Source: Sinorhizobium fredii USDA 257
GTDB taxonomy: Bacteria; Pseudomonadota; Alphaproteobacteria; Rhizobiales; Rhizobiaceae
Length of the DNA stretch: 64,000 nt
NCBI RefSeq assembly: GCF_000265205.3
Contig: NC_018000.1
Coordinates: forward strand, 5,084,001 to 5,148,000
Direction of reading: 5' to 3'
In this document: positions 8,686 through 16,725 of the stretch, piece by piece
How the letters are laid out: each line of letters begins with the position of its first letter
How positions within the stretch are numbered: the first letter of the stretch is position 1
Made by a program: the position numbers and the translations under genes
The notes under the pieces: model-generated
What the model was told of the DNA's origin: nothing
Seen by the model: only the letters and a program-made list of their open reading frames with translations
The model's database searches: none

Positions 8686-10140
8686 ATGAGCACTGTCATC
8701 AAGGGTGGAACCGTCGTTACCGCCGACCTGACCTACAAGGCCGATGTGAAAGCCGAAGGTGGCAAGATCGTCGAAATCGGCCCCAATCTTTCCGGCACCG
8801 AGACGCTCGACGCGACCGGCTGCTACATCATGCCGGGCGGCATCGATCCCCACACCCATCTCGAAATGCCCTTCATGGGCACCTATTCCTCCGACGATTT
8901 CGAGAGCGGCACGCGCGCAGCACTTGCCGGCGGAACGACCATGGTCGTGGATTTCGCGCTCCCCTCGCCCGGCCAGTCGCTGCTCGAGGCGCTGACCATG
9001 TGGGACAACAAGTCGACCCGCGCCAATTGCGACTATTCCTTCCACATGGCGATCACCTGGTGGAGCGAGCAGGTCTTCAACGAGATGGAGACCATCGTCA
9101 AGGACAAGGGCATCAACACCTTCAAGCACTTCATGGCCTACAAGGGCGCGCTGATGGTGGACGACGATGAGATGTTCTCCTCGTTCCAGCGCTGCGCCGC
9201 GCTCGGCGCCCTGCCGCTTGTCCACGCCGAGAACGGCGACGTGGTGGCGCAACTGCAGGCGAAGCTGCTCGCCGAAGGCAACAATGGTCCCGAGGCGCAT
9301 GCCTTTTCGCGCCCGGCCGAGGTCGAGGGTGAAGCCACCAACCGGGCGATCATGATCGCCGACATGGCCGGCTGTCCCGTCTACATCGTCCACACCTCCT
9401 GTGAGCAGGCCCACGAGGCGATCCGGCGCGCCCGCGCCAAGGGCATGCGCGTCTTCGGCGAGCCGCTGATCCAGCATCTGACGCTGGATGAGAGCGAGTA
9501 TTTCAACAAGGATTGGGACCACGCCGCCCGGCGGGTGATGTCGCCGCCCTTCCGCAACAAGCTGCACCAGGACAGCCTCTGGGCGGGGCTCGCCTCCGGC
9601 TCGCTGCAGGTGGTCGCGACCGACCATTGCGCCTTCACGACGGCGCAGAAGCGTTTCGGCGTCGGCGATTTCACCAAGATCCCGAACGGTACCGGCGGGC
9701 TTGAAGACCGCATGCCTATGCTCTGGACCTACGGCGTCGCCACCGGCCGCATCACCATGAACGAATTCGTGGCGGTGACGTCCACCAACATCGCCAAGAT
9801 CCTAAACATCTACCCGAAAAAGGGCGCGATCCTCGTGGGTAGTGATGCCGACCTCGTCGTCTGGGATCCGAAACGCTCGAAGACGATCTCGGCGAATACC
9901 CAGCAATCGGCGATCGACTACAACGTCTTCGAGGGCAAGACCGTCACCGGCCTGCCGCGCTTCACGCTGACGCGCGGCGTCGTTGCGATCGAGGAAGCGA
10001 CGGTCAAGACACAGGAGGGCCATGGCGAATTCGTCCGGCGCGACCCGTTCCCGGCGGTCAGCACCGCACTTACGACCTGGAAGGAAGTGACGGCGCCGCG
10101 GGCGGTGCAACGTACCGGCATCCCGGCGACCGGGGTGTGA
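8686..10140 (+). CDS. hydA: Dihydropyrimidinase (D-hydantoinase)
   Basis: 484 residues from ATG 8686, preceded by AGGGAACGA; a longer in-frame extension upstream overlaps the previous gene and is not needed. Amidohydrolase motifs are present: GGIDPHTHLEMP (metal His pair), the carbamylated Lys in FKHFMAYKGALMV, HAENGD and VATDHCAF. It opens dihydrouracil/dihydrothymine to the N-carbamoyl-beta-amino acid, the second step of the pathway. Neighbours PreTA and the amidohydrolase complete the route. Confidence 0.93.
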   Translation: MSTVIKGGTVVTADLTYKADVKAEGGKIVEIGPNLSGTETLDATGCYIMPGGIDPHTHLEMPFMGTYSSDDFESGTRAALAGGTTMVVDFALPSPGQSLLEALTMWDNKSTRANCDYSFHMAITWWSEQVFNEMETIVKDKGINTFKHFMAYKGALMVDDDEMFSSFQRCAALGALPLVHAENGDVVAQLQAKLLAEGNNGPEAHAFSRPAEVEGEATNRAIMIADMAGCPVYIVHTSCEQAHEAIRRARAKGMRVFGEPLIQHLTLDESEYFNKDWDHAARRVMSPPFRNKLHQDSLWAGLASGSLQVVATDHCAFTTAQKRFGVGDFTKIPNGTGGLEDRMPMLWTYGVATGRITMNEFVAVTSTNIAKILNIYPKKGAILVGSDADLVVWDPKRSKTISANTQQSAIDYNVFEGKTVTGLPRFTLTRGVVAIEEATVKTQEGHGEFVRRDPFPAVSTALTTWKEVTAPRAVQRTGIPATGV

Positions 10141-10168
10141 TCTGGGTGACCGGGATAGGCTGCTAGCG

Positions 10169-10681
10169 ATGTATGCTCATGAGCGGGAGAACTGGTTTCC
10201 ACGGCTACACGCGGCGGCCGTCCTCGGGGGCACCTACACGGCCTTCGCGATGTTAATATTCGCCGAGCCTCAGTCGATTTCCGGTGTCTCTTTCCTGGTT
10301 CTCATTCCGGCCGGCATTCTGTTGCCGTTCTTCGCATCTCTGGTCGCATTCGCTGTCTTCGCTCCGGTAAGTTTCGGACTTTACCGGCTTATGGAGCGGT
10401 TTGGCCGACGAAATCTGAGCGACCATTGCCTTGCTGGTGTCGTGTGCGTCACGCTGACATTCGCGTTCATTTGTCTGGCGGCATATGTGGCCTCTCTTGT
10501 CGAAAATGCCCCTGAGCCACCGGAGGATATCGGCCTCTATGGCCAGCCATTCGGATGGCAGGATCAATTATTTTTCGCGGCCTGCGCGGTCAGTGGCGCG
10601 GCAGATGGAGCCGCCTTTTATCTCGCACGGAAGACTGGAAGCTCAGGAGACCCGGCGAAGGCAAACGGAGAGCGTTCATAG
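10169..10681 (+). CDS. Hypothetical four-segment membrane protein
   Basis: 170 residues with about four hydrophobic segments (around residues 15-30, 40-70, 88-112 and 128-148) and a polar C-terminus. I do not recognise a family. It starts 28 bp after dihydropyrimidinase, so it could be the last gene of that operon, but the start lacks a clear Shine-Dalgarno. Codon use looks less biased than its neighbours, which weakens the operon idea. No function can be assigned. Confidence 0.5.
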   Translation: MYAHERENWFPRLHAAAVLGGTYTAFAMLIFAEPQSISGVSFLVLIPAGILLPFFASLVAFAVFAPVSFGLYRLMERFGRRNLSDHCLAGVVCVTLTFAFICLAAYVASLVENAPEPPEDIGLYGQPFGWQDQLFFAACAVSGAADGAAFYLARKTGSSGDPAKANGERS

Positions 10682-10795
10682 ATGGTTCAAGTGCTGCCAA
10701 CTCAGTCATTGCCGCCCGCCTCTGCCAACTCGATTGATTTTACCTCCGCAAAAGCGGAGATGGAGGACTTGCGGCAAATAGCGGCAATCTCCGCC

Positions 10796-11206
10796 TCAGG
10801 GCACCAGCCCATCCAGTTCGGGAAGCAGCACGACGCTCTCCTGCTCGTTCGGATCTGTCCGGGCGATGACCGCCGTGCACGGGGTGTCCGAAAGATTCGC
10901 GGGGAGATGCGGCACGCCGGCCGGGATGTAGAACATCTCGCCGGTCTTGACGATGACATGCTCTTCGAGCCGCTCGCCGAACCAGGTGTGCGCCTCGCCG
11001 GAAAGAACGTAAATGGCCGTTTCGTGGCTCTCGTGGAGGTGCGCCTTGGCGCGCGCGCCAGGCGGCATGGTCAACAGATGCATGCAGATGCCGGTGGAGC
11101 CGACCGTCTCCGCGGCAATGCCTTCGAAATAGCTGAGCCCCTGCTTGCCGGCATAGGCGTCGCCGGGGCGAACCACGCGACAGCCAGGATTGGGTGATCG
11201 AGCCAT
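10796..11206 (-). CDS. Small cupin-domain protein
   Basis: 136 residues from ATG 11206. A single conserved cupin barrel is visible: AKAHLHESHETAIYVLSGEAHTW is cupin motif 1 with its His/Glu ligands, and GEMFYIPAGVPHLPANL is motif 2 with a metal His. Such proteins are often metal-dependent sugar- or small-acid-handling enzymes, or sensors; the substrate is unknown. It is divergent from the ABC importer operon. In-frame codons upstream of 11206 do not resemble the family and were excluded. Confidence 0.8.
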   Translation of the reverse strand: MARSPNPGCRVVRPGDAYAGKQGLSYFEGIAAETVGSTGICMHLLTMPPGARAKAHLHESHETAIYVLSGEAHTWFGERLEEHVIVKTGEMFYIPAGVPHLPANLSDTPCTAVIARTDPNEQESVVLLPELDGLVP

Positions 11207-11327
11207 GAGTGTTCTCCAGAATTCGCTGAAAAACCCGCAACAGAAGTCGTCAGCGGCGAATCCCCGATTGCATGTTGCAGGTGCGGATAGCAGTCTGACA
11301 CAGACGAGCCATGATGAGAATCTACTG

Positions 11328-12119
11328 ATGACATCCAATCCCGCCTCCGTGGTCACGGCCCGGAATCTCGGCCTGACGTTTGAGACCAGCGACGGGCCGG
11401 TCAATGCACTTACCGGCGTGAACCTCGATGTGGCGAAGGGCGATTTCGTCTCCTTTATCGGCCCGTCCGGCTGCGGCAAGACCACGTTCCTTCGCGTCAT
11501 CGCCGATCTTGAAAAACCCACCGCCGGCACGATCGCCGTCAACGGCATGACCCCGGAGGAAGCCCGCCGGCGGCGCGCCTATGGCTATGTCTTCCAGGCG
11601 CCCGCCCTTTATCCTTGGCGCACGATCGAGAAGAACATCGCGCTGCCGCTCGAAATCATGGGCCATTCCAGGCAAGAGCAGAAAGCGCGCATCGAGCGCA
11701 CGCTGGAGCTCGTCAACCTCTCGGGCTTCGGCAAGAAATATCCGTGGCAGCTCTCCGGCGGCATGCAGCAGCGCGCATCGATCGCCCGCGCTCTCGCTTT
11801 CGATGCCGATCTTCTTCTGATGGACGAGCCCTTCGGTGCTCTCGACGAGATCGTCCGCGACCACTTGAACGAGCAGCTCCTGAAGCTCTGGGCCCGCACC
11901 GACAAGACGATCTGCTTCGTCACCCACTCCATCCCGGAGGCGGTCTATCTCTCTACAAAGATCGTCGTCATGAGCCCGCGCCCCGGACGCGTGACGGATA
12001 TCATCGAATCGACTCTGCCGAAGGAACGGCCGCTCGGCATCCGCGAGACGCCGGAGTTTCTGGAGATCGCCCACCGCGTGCGCGAGGGTTTGAGGGCGGG
12101 ACATAGTTATGATGAGTAG
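11328..12119 (+). CDS. ABC importer ATP-binding protein (NMT1/taurine-type system)
   Basis: 263 residues from ATG 11328; the frame extends further upstream but overlaps the divergent cupin gene. Walker A is GPSGCGKTT, the signature LSGGMQQRASIARAL, and Walker B LLLMDEPFGALDE. This is the SsuB/TauB/ThiZ subgroup. It is first in a four-gene importer operon with two permeases and an NMT1-type binding protein. Proximity to pyrimidine catabolic genes suggests a pyrimidine or related heterocycle as substrate, which is inference. Confidence 0.9.
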   Translation: MTSNPASVVTARNLGLTFETSDGPVNALTGVNLDVAKGDFVSFIGPSGCGKTTFLRVIADLEKPTAGTIAVNGMTPEEARRRRAYGYVFQAPALYPWRTIEKNIALPLEIMGHSRQEQKARIERTLELVNLSGFGKKYPWQLSGGMQQRASIARALAFDADLLLMDEPFGALDEIVRDHLNEQLLKLWARTDKTICFVTHSIPEAVYLSTKIVVMSPRPGRVTDIIESTLPKERPLGIRETPEFLEIAHRVREGLRAGHSYDE

Positions 12120-12214
12120 CTGTCGAGTGGGACTGACACCTCCTCCGCGACCCCTCTCCACAAGGCGGCCATGCGCCCCGAACAACGCACCGCTTGCGAC
12201 CGGAGGAGGCGGCC

Positions 12215-13102
12215 ATGATGCATAAGCCGAGTTTCATCCGAGACAAACTCCTCCCCATCTCCACCGTCGTCCTTCTGATGATCGCCATCTGGTACATCGC
12301 CGCCGTCTTCCTGAACGCTCCTTTCGAGCGCGATACGGCAGCGCGTGCCGGAACCGAGATCGCGTTCTCCGATCTTGTCCGCAACACGATGGCGCAGGAA
12401 AGGCCCGTGCTGCCCGCCCCTCATCAGGTGGTTGCCGAGATCTGGGACACCACCTTCAACAAGGCGATCACCTCGAAGCGCAGCCTCGTCTACCACGCCT
12501 GGATCACGCTCTCCGCCACGCTGCTCGGCTTCGGCATAGGCGCCGCACTTGGCGTGCTTCTCGCCGTCGGCATTGTCCATAACCGCGCCATGGACCGCTC
12601 GCTAATGCCATGGGTGATCGCCAGCCAAACGATACCGATCCTGGCAATCGCGCCGATGATCATCGTCGTCTTGAACGCCATCGGCGTTGCCGGCCTGCTG
12701 CCGAAGGCGCTGATCTCCACCTATTTATCGTTCTTCCCGGTGGTGGTCGGCATGGTCAAGGGATTGCGGAGCCCCGAAACGATCCAACTCGACCTGATGC
12801 ACACCTATAACGCCTCGTCGGCGCAGACCTTCTGGAAACTGCGCTGGCCCTCCTCCATGCCGTATCTGTTCACCTCGCTGAAGGTCGCCGTCGCCATCTC
12901 GCTCGTCGGCGCCATTGTCGGCGAACTGCCGACCGGTGCGGTGGCCGGGCTCGGCGCGCGGCTCCTCGCCGGCTCGTATTACGGCCAGACGGTACAGATC
13001 TGGGCCGCCCTGTTCATGGCCGCGGCGCTCGCCGCCGTGCTGGTCATGATCGTCGGCGTCGCGCACTCCGCGGTCCTGAAGCGCATGGGAGCCAAGCCAT
13101 GA
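12215..13102 (+). CDS. ABC importer permease subunit 1
   Basis: 295 residues; ATG 12215 is chosen because GGAGGAGG lies 6 bp upstream. It has the BPD_transp_1 fold with about six hydrophobic segments and the cytoplasmic EAA-like loop (DLMHTYNASSAQTFWKLRWPSS). An N-terminal periplasmic stretch of about 50 polar residues follows the first membrane segment. It overlaps the next permease by 4 bp (ATGA), indicating translational coupling. Confidence 0.9.
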   Translation: MMHKPSFIRDKLLPISTVVLLMIAIWYIAAVFLNAPFERDTAARAGTEIAFSDLVRNTMAQERPVLPAPHQVVAEIWDTTFNKAITSKRSLVYHAWITLSATLLGFGIGAALGVLLAVGIVHNRAMDRSLMPWVIASQTIPILAIAPMIIVVLNAIGVAGLLPKALISTYLSFFPVVVGMVKGLRSPETIQLDLMHTYNASSAQTFWKLRWPSSMPYLFTSLKVAVAISLVGAIVGELPTGAVAGLGARLLAGSYYGQTVQIWAALFMAAALAAVLVMIVGVAHSAVLKRMGAKP

Positions 13103-13968
13103 ACCTTCCTGCTCTCGCCGGCGCCATCCTTTTCTGGCTGATCGCCTGGGCCTTCAACGAATGGCTGGTCCGTCAGCATTTTTCGAACCGCACGATGAGC
13201 AACGCCGCACGCTTCGCCGTGCCGCTCATCTTCGGCATCACGATCCTGGTTCTGTGGGAGGGCATCGTCCGCGGTTTCGCCGTTCCTTCCGTGCTCTTGC
13301 CGGCACCGTCGATGATTTGGGGGCGGCTCGTCAATTCGCTGCCGACGCTTGGCGCCGACTTCCGCCAGACCTTCCTGAAATCCGTGCTGACCGGCTATGC
13401 GCTCGGCTGCGGCCTCGGTTTCCTGATGGCGATCCTCATCGACCGCTCTCCCTTTCTCCAGAAGGGACTGCTGCCGCTCGGCAACTTCGTCTCCGCCCTC
13501 CCCGTCATCGGCGTCGCTCCGATCATGGTCATGTGGTTCGGCTTCGACTGGCAATCGAAGGTTGCCGTCGTCGTCATCATGACCTTCTTCCCGATGCTGG
13601 TGAACACGGTGTCGGGCCTTGCAGCCGCGAGCCACATGGAGCGCGACCTGATGCGCACCTATGCCGCCACCTGGTGGCAGACGCTCGTCAAGCTGCGGCT
13701 GCCCGCGGCTTGGCCTTTCATTTTCAACGCTCTCAAGATTAACTCGACGCTGGCGCTGATCGGCGCGATCGTGGCCGAGTTTTTCGGAACGCCCATTGTC
13801 GGCATGGGTTTTCGGATCTCCACGGAAGTGGGGCGCATGAACGTCGACATGGTCTGGGCCGAAATCGCCGTTGCGGCGGTGGCTGGCTCCGCCTTTTACG
13901 GGGTGGTCGCGCTCGTCGAGCGAGCCGTCACGTTCTGGCATCCGTCCATCCGCAGTGGCCGGGGCTGA
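13099..13968 (+). CDS. ABC importer permease subunit 2
   Basis: 289 residues, BPD_transp_1 family, with the EAA loop ERDLMRTYAATWWQTLVKLRLP. Its start overlaps the stop of permease 1. Two different permeases with one ATPase and one NMT1-type binding protein match the SsuABC/ThiXYZ-like importers. It is predicted to sit in the inner membrane and form a heterodimeric channel with permease 1. Confidence 0.9.
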   Translation: MNLPALAGAILFWLIAWAFNEWLVRQHFSNRTMSNAARFAVPLIFGITILVLWEGIVRGFAVPSVLLPAPSMIWGRLVNSLPTLGADFRQTFLKSVLTGYALGCGLGFLMAILIDRSPFLQKGLLPLGNFVSALPVIGVAPIMVMWFGFDWQSKVAVVVIMTFFPMLVNTVSGLAAASHMERDLMRTYAATWWQTLVKLRLPAAWPFIFNALKINSTLALIGAIVAEFFGTPIVGMGFRISTEVGRMNVDMVWAEIAVAAVAGSAFYGVVALVERAVTFWHPSIRSGRG

Positions 13969-13997
13969 TAATGGAACAATGATAAGAGGGAACTGAC

Positions 13998-14990
13998 ATG
14001 AACAAGAAACTTGCATCTCTGCTGGCAGCTGGCGTCTTTTCGCTTGCCGCCTTTCATGCCAATGCCGCCGACAAGGTCACGCTGCAGCTGAAATGGGTCA
14101 CGCAAGCCCAGTTCGCCGGCTATTTTGTCGCCAAGGACAAGGGCTTCTACGAGGAAGAGGGCCTCGACGTCGATATCAAGCCGGGCGGGCCGGATATCGC
14201 TCCGCCGCAGGTCATCGCCGGCGGTGGCGCCGACGTCATCGTCGACTGGATGCCGTCCGCCCTCGCCACGCGCGAAAAGGGCGTGCCGCTCGTCAACATC
14301 GCCCAGCCCTTCAAGAAGTCCGGCATGATGCTCACCTGTCTCAAGGAGTCTGGGGTCAAGACTCCCGAGGACTTCAAGGGCAAGACGCTTGGCGTTTGGT
14401 TCTTCGGCAACGAGTACCCGTTCCTCTCCTGGATGTCGCAGTTGAAAATTCCGACGGATGGCGGAACGAACGGCGTGACCGTCCTGAAGCAGGGCTTCAA
14501 CGTCGACCCGCTGATCCAGAAGCAGGCCGCCTGCATCTCGACGATGACCTACAACGAGTATTGGCAGGTCATCGACGCCGGCATCAAGCCCGAGGATCTC
14601 GTCACCTTCAAATATGAAGACCAGGGCGTTGCGACGCTCGAGGACGGCCTCTACGTACTCGAGGACAAGCTCAAGGACGCGGCCTTCAAGGAAAAGATGG
14701 TGAAGTTCGTTCGCGCCTCGATGAAGGGCTGGAAATATGCCGAGGAGAACCCCGACGAGGCGGCTGATATCGTACTCGAAAACGACTCGACCGGCGCGCA
14801 GACGGAAAAGCACCAGAAGCGCATGATGGGCGAGATCGCCAAACTGACGGCGGGTTCGAACGGCGCGCTCGACGAGGCCGACTACAAGCGTACGGTCCAG
14901 TCGCTGCTCTCCGGCGGCTCGGATCCGGTCATCTCCAAGGAGCCGGAAGGCGCCTGGACCCACGAAATCACGGACGAAGCGCTGAAATAA
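13998..14990 (+). CDS. NMT1/THI5-like substrate-binding protein
   Basis: 330 residues, with a clear Sec signal peptide ending near FHANAADKVTL (cleavage around residue 24). The mature part starts with VTLQLKWVTQAQFAGYFVAKDKGFYEEEGL, the hallmark of the NMT1 family that binds aromatic and pyrimidine-like ligands. RBS AGAGGGAAC precedes the ATG. It would deliver substrate to the two permeases. Thiamine-precursor pyrimidine is a family alternative, but no TPP riboswitch was seen upstream, and the uracil-degradation neighbours favour a pyrimidine catabolite. Confidence 0.88.
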   Translation: MNKKLASLLAAGVFSLAAFHANAADKVTLQLKWVTQAQFAGYFVAKDKGFYEEEGLDVDIKPGGPDIAPPQVIAGGGADVIVDWMPSALATREKGVPLVNIAQPFKKSGMMLTCLKESGVKTPEDFKGKTLGVWFFGNEYPFLSWMSQLKIPTDGGTNGVTVLKQGFNVDPLIQKQAACISTMTYNEYWQVIDAGIKPEDLVTFKYEDQGVATLEDGLYVLEDKLKDAAFKEKMVKFVRASMKGWKYAEENPDEAADIVLENDSTGAQTEKHQKRMMGEIAKLTAGSNGALDEADYKRTVQSLLSGGSDPVISKEPEGAWTHEITDEALK

Positions 14991-15015
14991 GTCGCGGCAT
15001 CACGACCGATTGCGG

Positions 15016-15044
15016 AGCGCGCGGCAGTATGCCGCGCGCTTTTT
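15016..15044 (+). terminator. Intrinsic terminator of the ABC importer operon
   Basis: An 11-bp perfect stem (AGCGCGCGGCA, loop GTA, TGCCGCGCGCT) runs straight into five Ts. It lies 26 bp after the stop codon of the binding protein. Confidence 0.85.
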
Positions 15045-15144
15045 GCCGCGCGCTCCGGTTGTTAAGCTTGCATTTAGGTTGCGCCAATATAGCCTCGATG
15101 AAGCGACAGAAAGAAACAATGAGGCACCATCGCTTCTACGCTCT

Positions 15145-15170
15145 TGTAAGCATTTGCTACCACGCTTACA
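15145..15170. promoter_or_regulatory. Inverted repeat upstream of the RND efflux operon, candidate operator
   Basis: TGTAAGC (15145-15151) and its complement GCTTACA (15164-15170) flank a 12-bp spacer. The spacing resembles TetR/AcrR-type operators. It lies about 350 bp upstream of the efflux fusion protein; no regulator gene is adjacent, so the assignment is tentative. Confidence 0.35.
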
Positions 15171-15250
15171 TAGGCCGGAACATTTGACTGGGGAGCAGAC
15201 GCAGGGAGGAACTGGTTTCTCTTGAACTCGGCCTCGCGAGCAAAATTCTC

Positions 15251-15356
15251 CTACAGCGCCACGTGTCTTATCAGACGCGCAAAAGGTTCGCTGTAGCACT
15301 TTGAATCTCTGCATGTGCTTATCCGTAAATCGACTAGGATTTAAGCAAACATGCAG
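15251..15356. repeat. Two-hairpin intergenic palindromic element (Sinorhizobium-type)
   Basis: Hairpin 1 has arms CTACAGCG (15251-15258) and CGCTGTAG (15290-15297). Hairpin 2 has arms CTGCATGT (15309-15316) and ACATGCAG (15349-15356) around an internal TAAATCGACTAGGATTTA. From memory, this composite resembles an element repeated between genes in Sinorhizobium genomes. The rest of the 15045-15523 gap holds only the inverted repeat at 15145 and no gene. Confidence 0.6.
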
Positions 15357-15523
15357 CAGGCCGGCACCTTGGTTTGAGACCGTGGGCCGGACAATTCGAA
15401 TGCGTGGACTGCGAGCGGGGCATAACCGAGCGGAATGCGCGGGAACAGCATGATTGCAGCCGGATATCCGCCCTTGAAGAATGGCGATGCGGCATGATTT
15501 ATTTGTGTCAGGACCTTAGGCCG

Positions 15524-16711
15524 ATGGCTCAGAAACTTCTCCTTCTTCTCGGCGCATGCGCAGCGATGACGCTCGGCGCAATTTCCGGCGTTTCGGCCGA
15601 GGAAGCCGCAAAGCCGCAACCCTCGCAGGCATTGCCCTCGATCGTCGTGACCGAAGCGACACAACGCAAGATCAGCGACCGCATTCTTGCCACCGGTTCG
15701 ATCGAGGCCGTCGAGGAGATCTATGTCGCACCACTCGTCGACGGGCTTTCCATACGCTCGTTGAATGTCGATGTCGGTGACCGGGTCGAACAAGGCAGCA
15801 CGCTCGCTGTTCTCAACGACGACGCGCTGCTCCTGCAGAAAAGCCAGCTCGAGGCCAACCTCGCCAAGGCGGAGGCGTCGCTCGCGCAACTGAACGCCCA
15901 ACTCGCAGAGTCCACCGCAAACTCCGAAGAGGCGACGCGCGTCGCCGATCGCGCCGTGCGGCTTTCGGAAAACGGCACAATCTCGACGGCCGAGGCGGAC
16001 CGCCTTAAGGCGCTCGCCGCCGCCACCCGCGCCCGCCGCCGTTCGGCCGAGCAATCGGTCGGTGTTGCCAGAGCGGACATCAAGGTTGTCCAGGCGCAGA
16101 TCGACGATATCGACCTCAGGCTTGCCCGTACCGCGGTCAAGGCGCCGGTCAGCGGCGTGATCTCCGCCAAGAACGCCAAGATCGGCGCGATCGCCAGCGG
16201 CACGGGCGAGCCGCTCTTTGCGATGATCCGCGACGGCGCGATCGAAATGACGGCCGATGTCGCCGAGGCGGACATCATCAAGCTTGCCATCGGGCAACCC
16301 GCCACGGTCAAGCTCGCTGGCAGCAACGCGACGGTCGAGGGCAAGATCCGCCTGATCGCACCGACGGTCGATGTCCAGACGCGTCTCGGCAAGGTTCACA
16401 TCAGCCTTACCGACACGACCGAGGCACGCGCCGGCATGTATGCGAGCGCAATCGTCACGGTCGAAGAAAAGCAGACAGTCGTTCTGCCGCAAACCGCTGT
16501 TACATCGGAAGACGGGAAAACCATCGTCCGTAAAGTCGAAGGCGGCGTCGTGCGCCTGGTACCGGTCGAGACAGGCATCCAGGACGGGCAATTCGTTGAG
16601 ATCCTTTCCGGCCTCAAGGCAGGCGAACAGGCGGTGGCAAAGGCTGGCGCCTATGTGCGCGACGGAGACCGGATCAATCCGGTCAAATCCGACCAGCCGA
16701 TAACCAATTGA
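15524..16711 (+). CDS. RND efflux periplasmic adaptor (membrane fusion protein)
   Basis: 395 residues from ATG 15524, which begins a signal sequence (LLLLLGACAAMTLGAISGVSA); the frame upstream is not signal-like. It then shows a biotinyl-lipoyl-like half motif (LVDGLSIRSLNVDVGDRV), a coiled-coil alpha-hairpin around residues 95-195 rich in Ala/Leu/Glu, the second lipoyl half (RTAVKAPVSGVISAKNAKIG) and a beta-barrel domain. It links the RND pump to an outer-membrane channel. It is followed after 14 bp by the pump; no TolC homologue lies nearby. Confidence 0.9.
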   Translation: MAQKLLLLLGACAAMTLGAISGVSAEEAAKPQPSQALPSIVVTEATQRKISDRILATGSIEAVEEIYVAPLVDGLSIRSLNVDVGDRVEQGSTLAVLNDDALLLQKSQLEANLAKAEASLAQLNAQLAESTANSEEATRVADRAVRLSENGTISTAEADRLKALAAATRARRRSAEQSVGVARADIKVVQAQIDDIDLRLARTAVKAPVSGVISAKNAKIGAIASGTGEPLFAMIRDGAIEMTADVAEADIIKLAIGQPATVKLAGSNATVEGKIRLIAPTVDVQTRLGKVHISLTDTTEARAGMYASAIVTVEEKQTVVLPQTAVTSEDGKTIVRKVEGGVVRLVPVETGIQDGQFVEILSGLKAGEQAVAKAGAYVRDGDRINPVKSDQPITN

Positions 16712-16725
16712 CGGGAACAGAGACC

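Noticed and set aside
10744..10759. CTCCGC-AAAA-GCGGAG hairpin as a terminator of the cupin gene
   Set aside because: The stem is only 6 bp and no T-run follows on either strand.
11190..11327. Longer N-terminus of the importer ATPase
   Set aside because: The extra 46 codons overlap the start of the divergent cupin gene and do not resemble the family; ATG 11328 gives the standard length.
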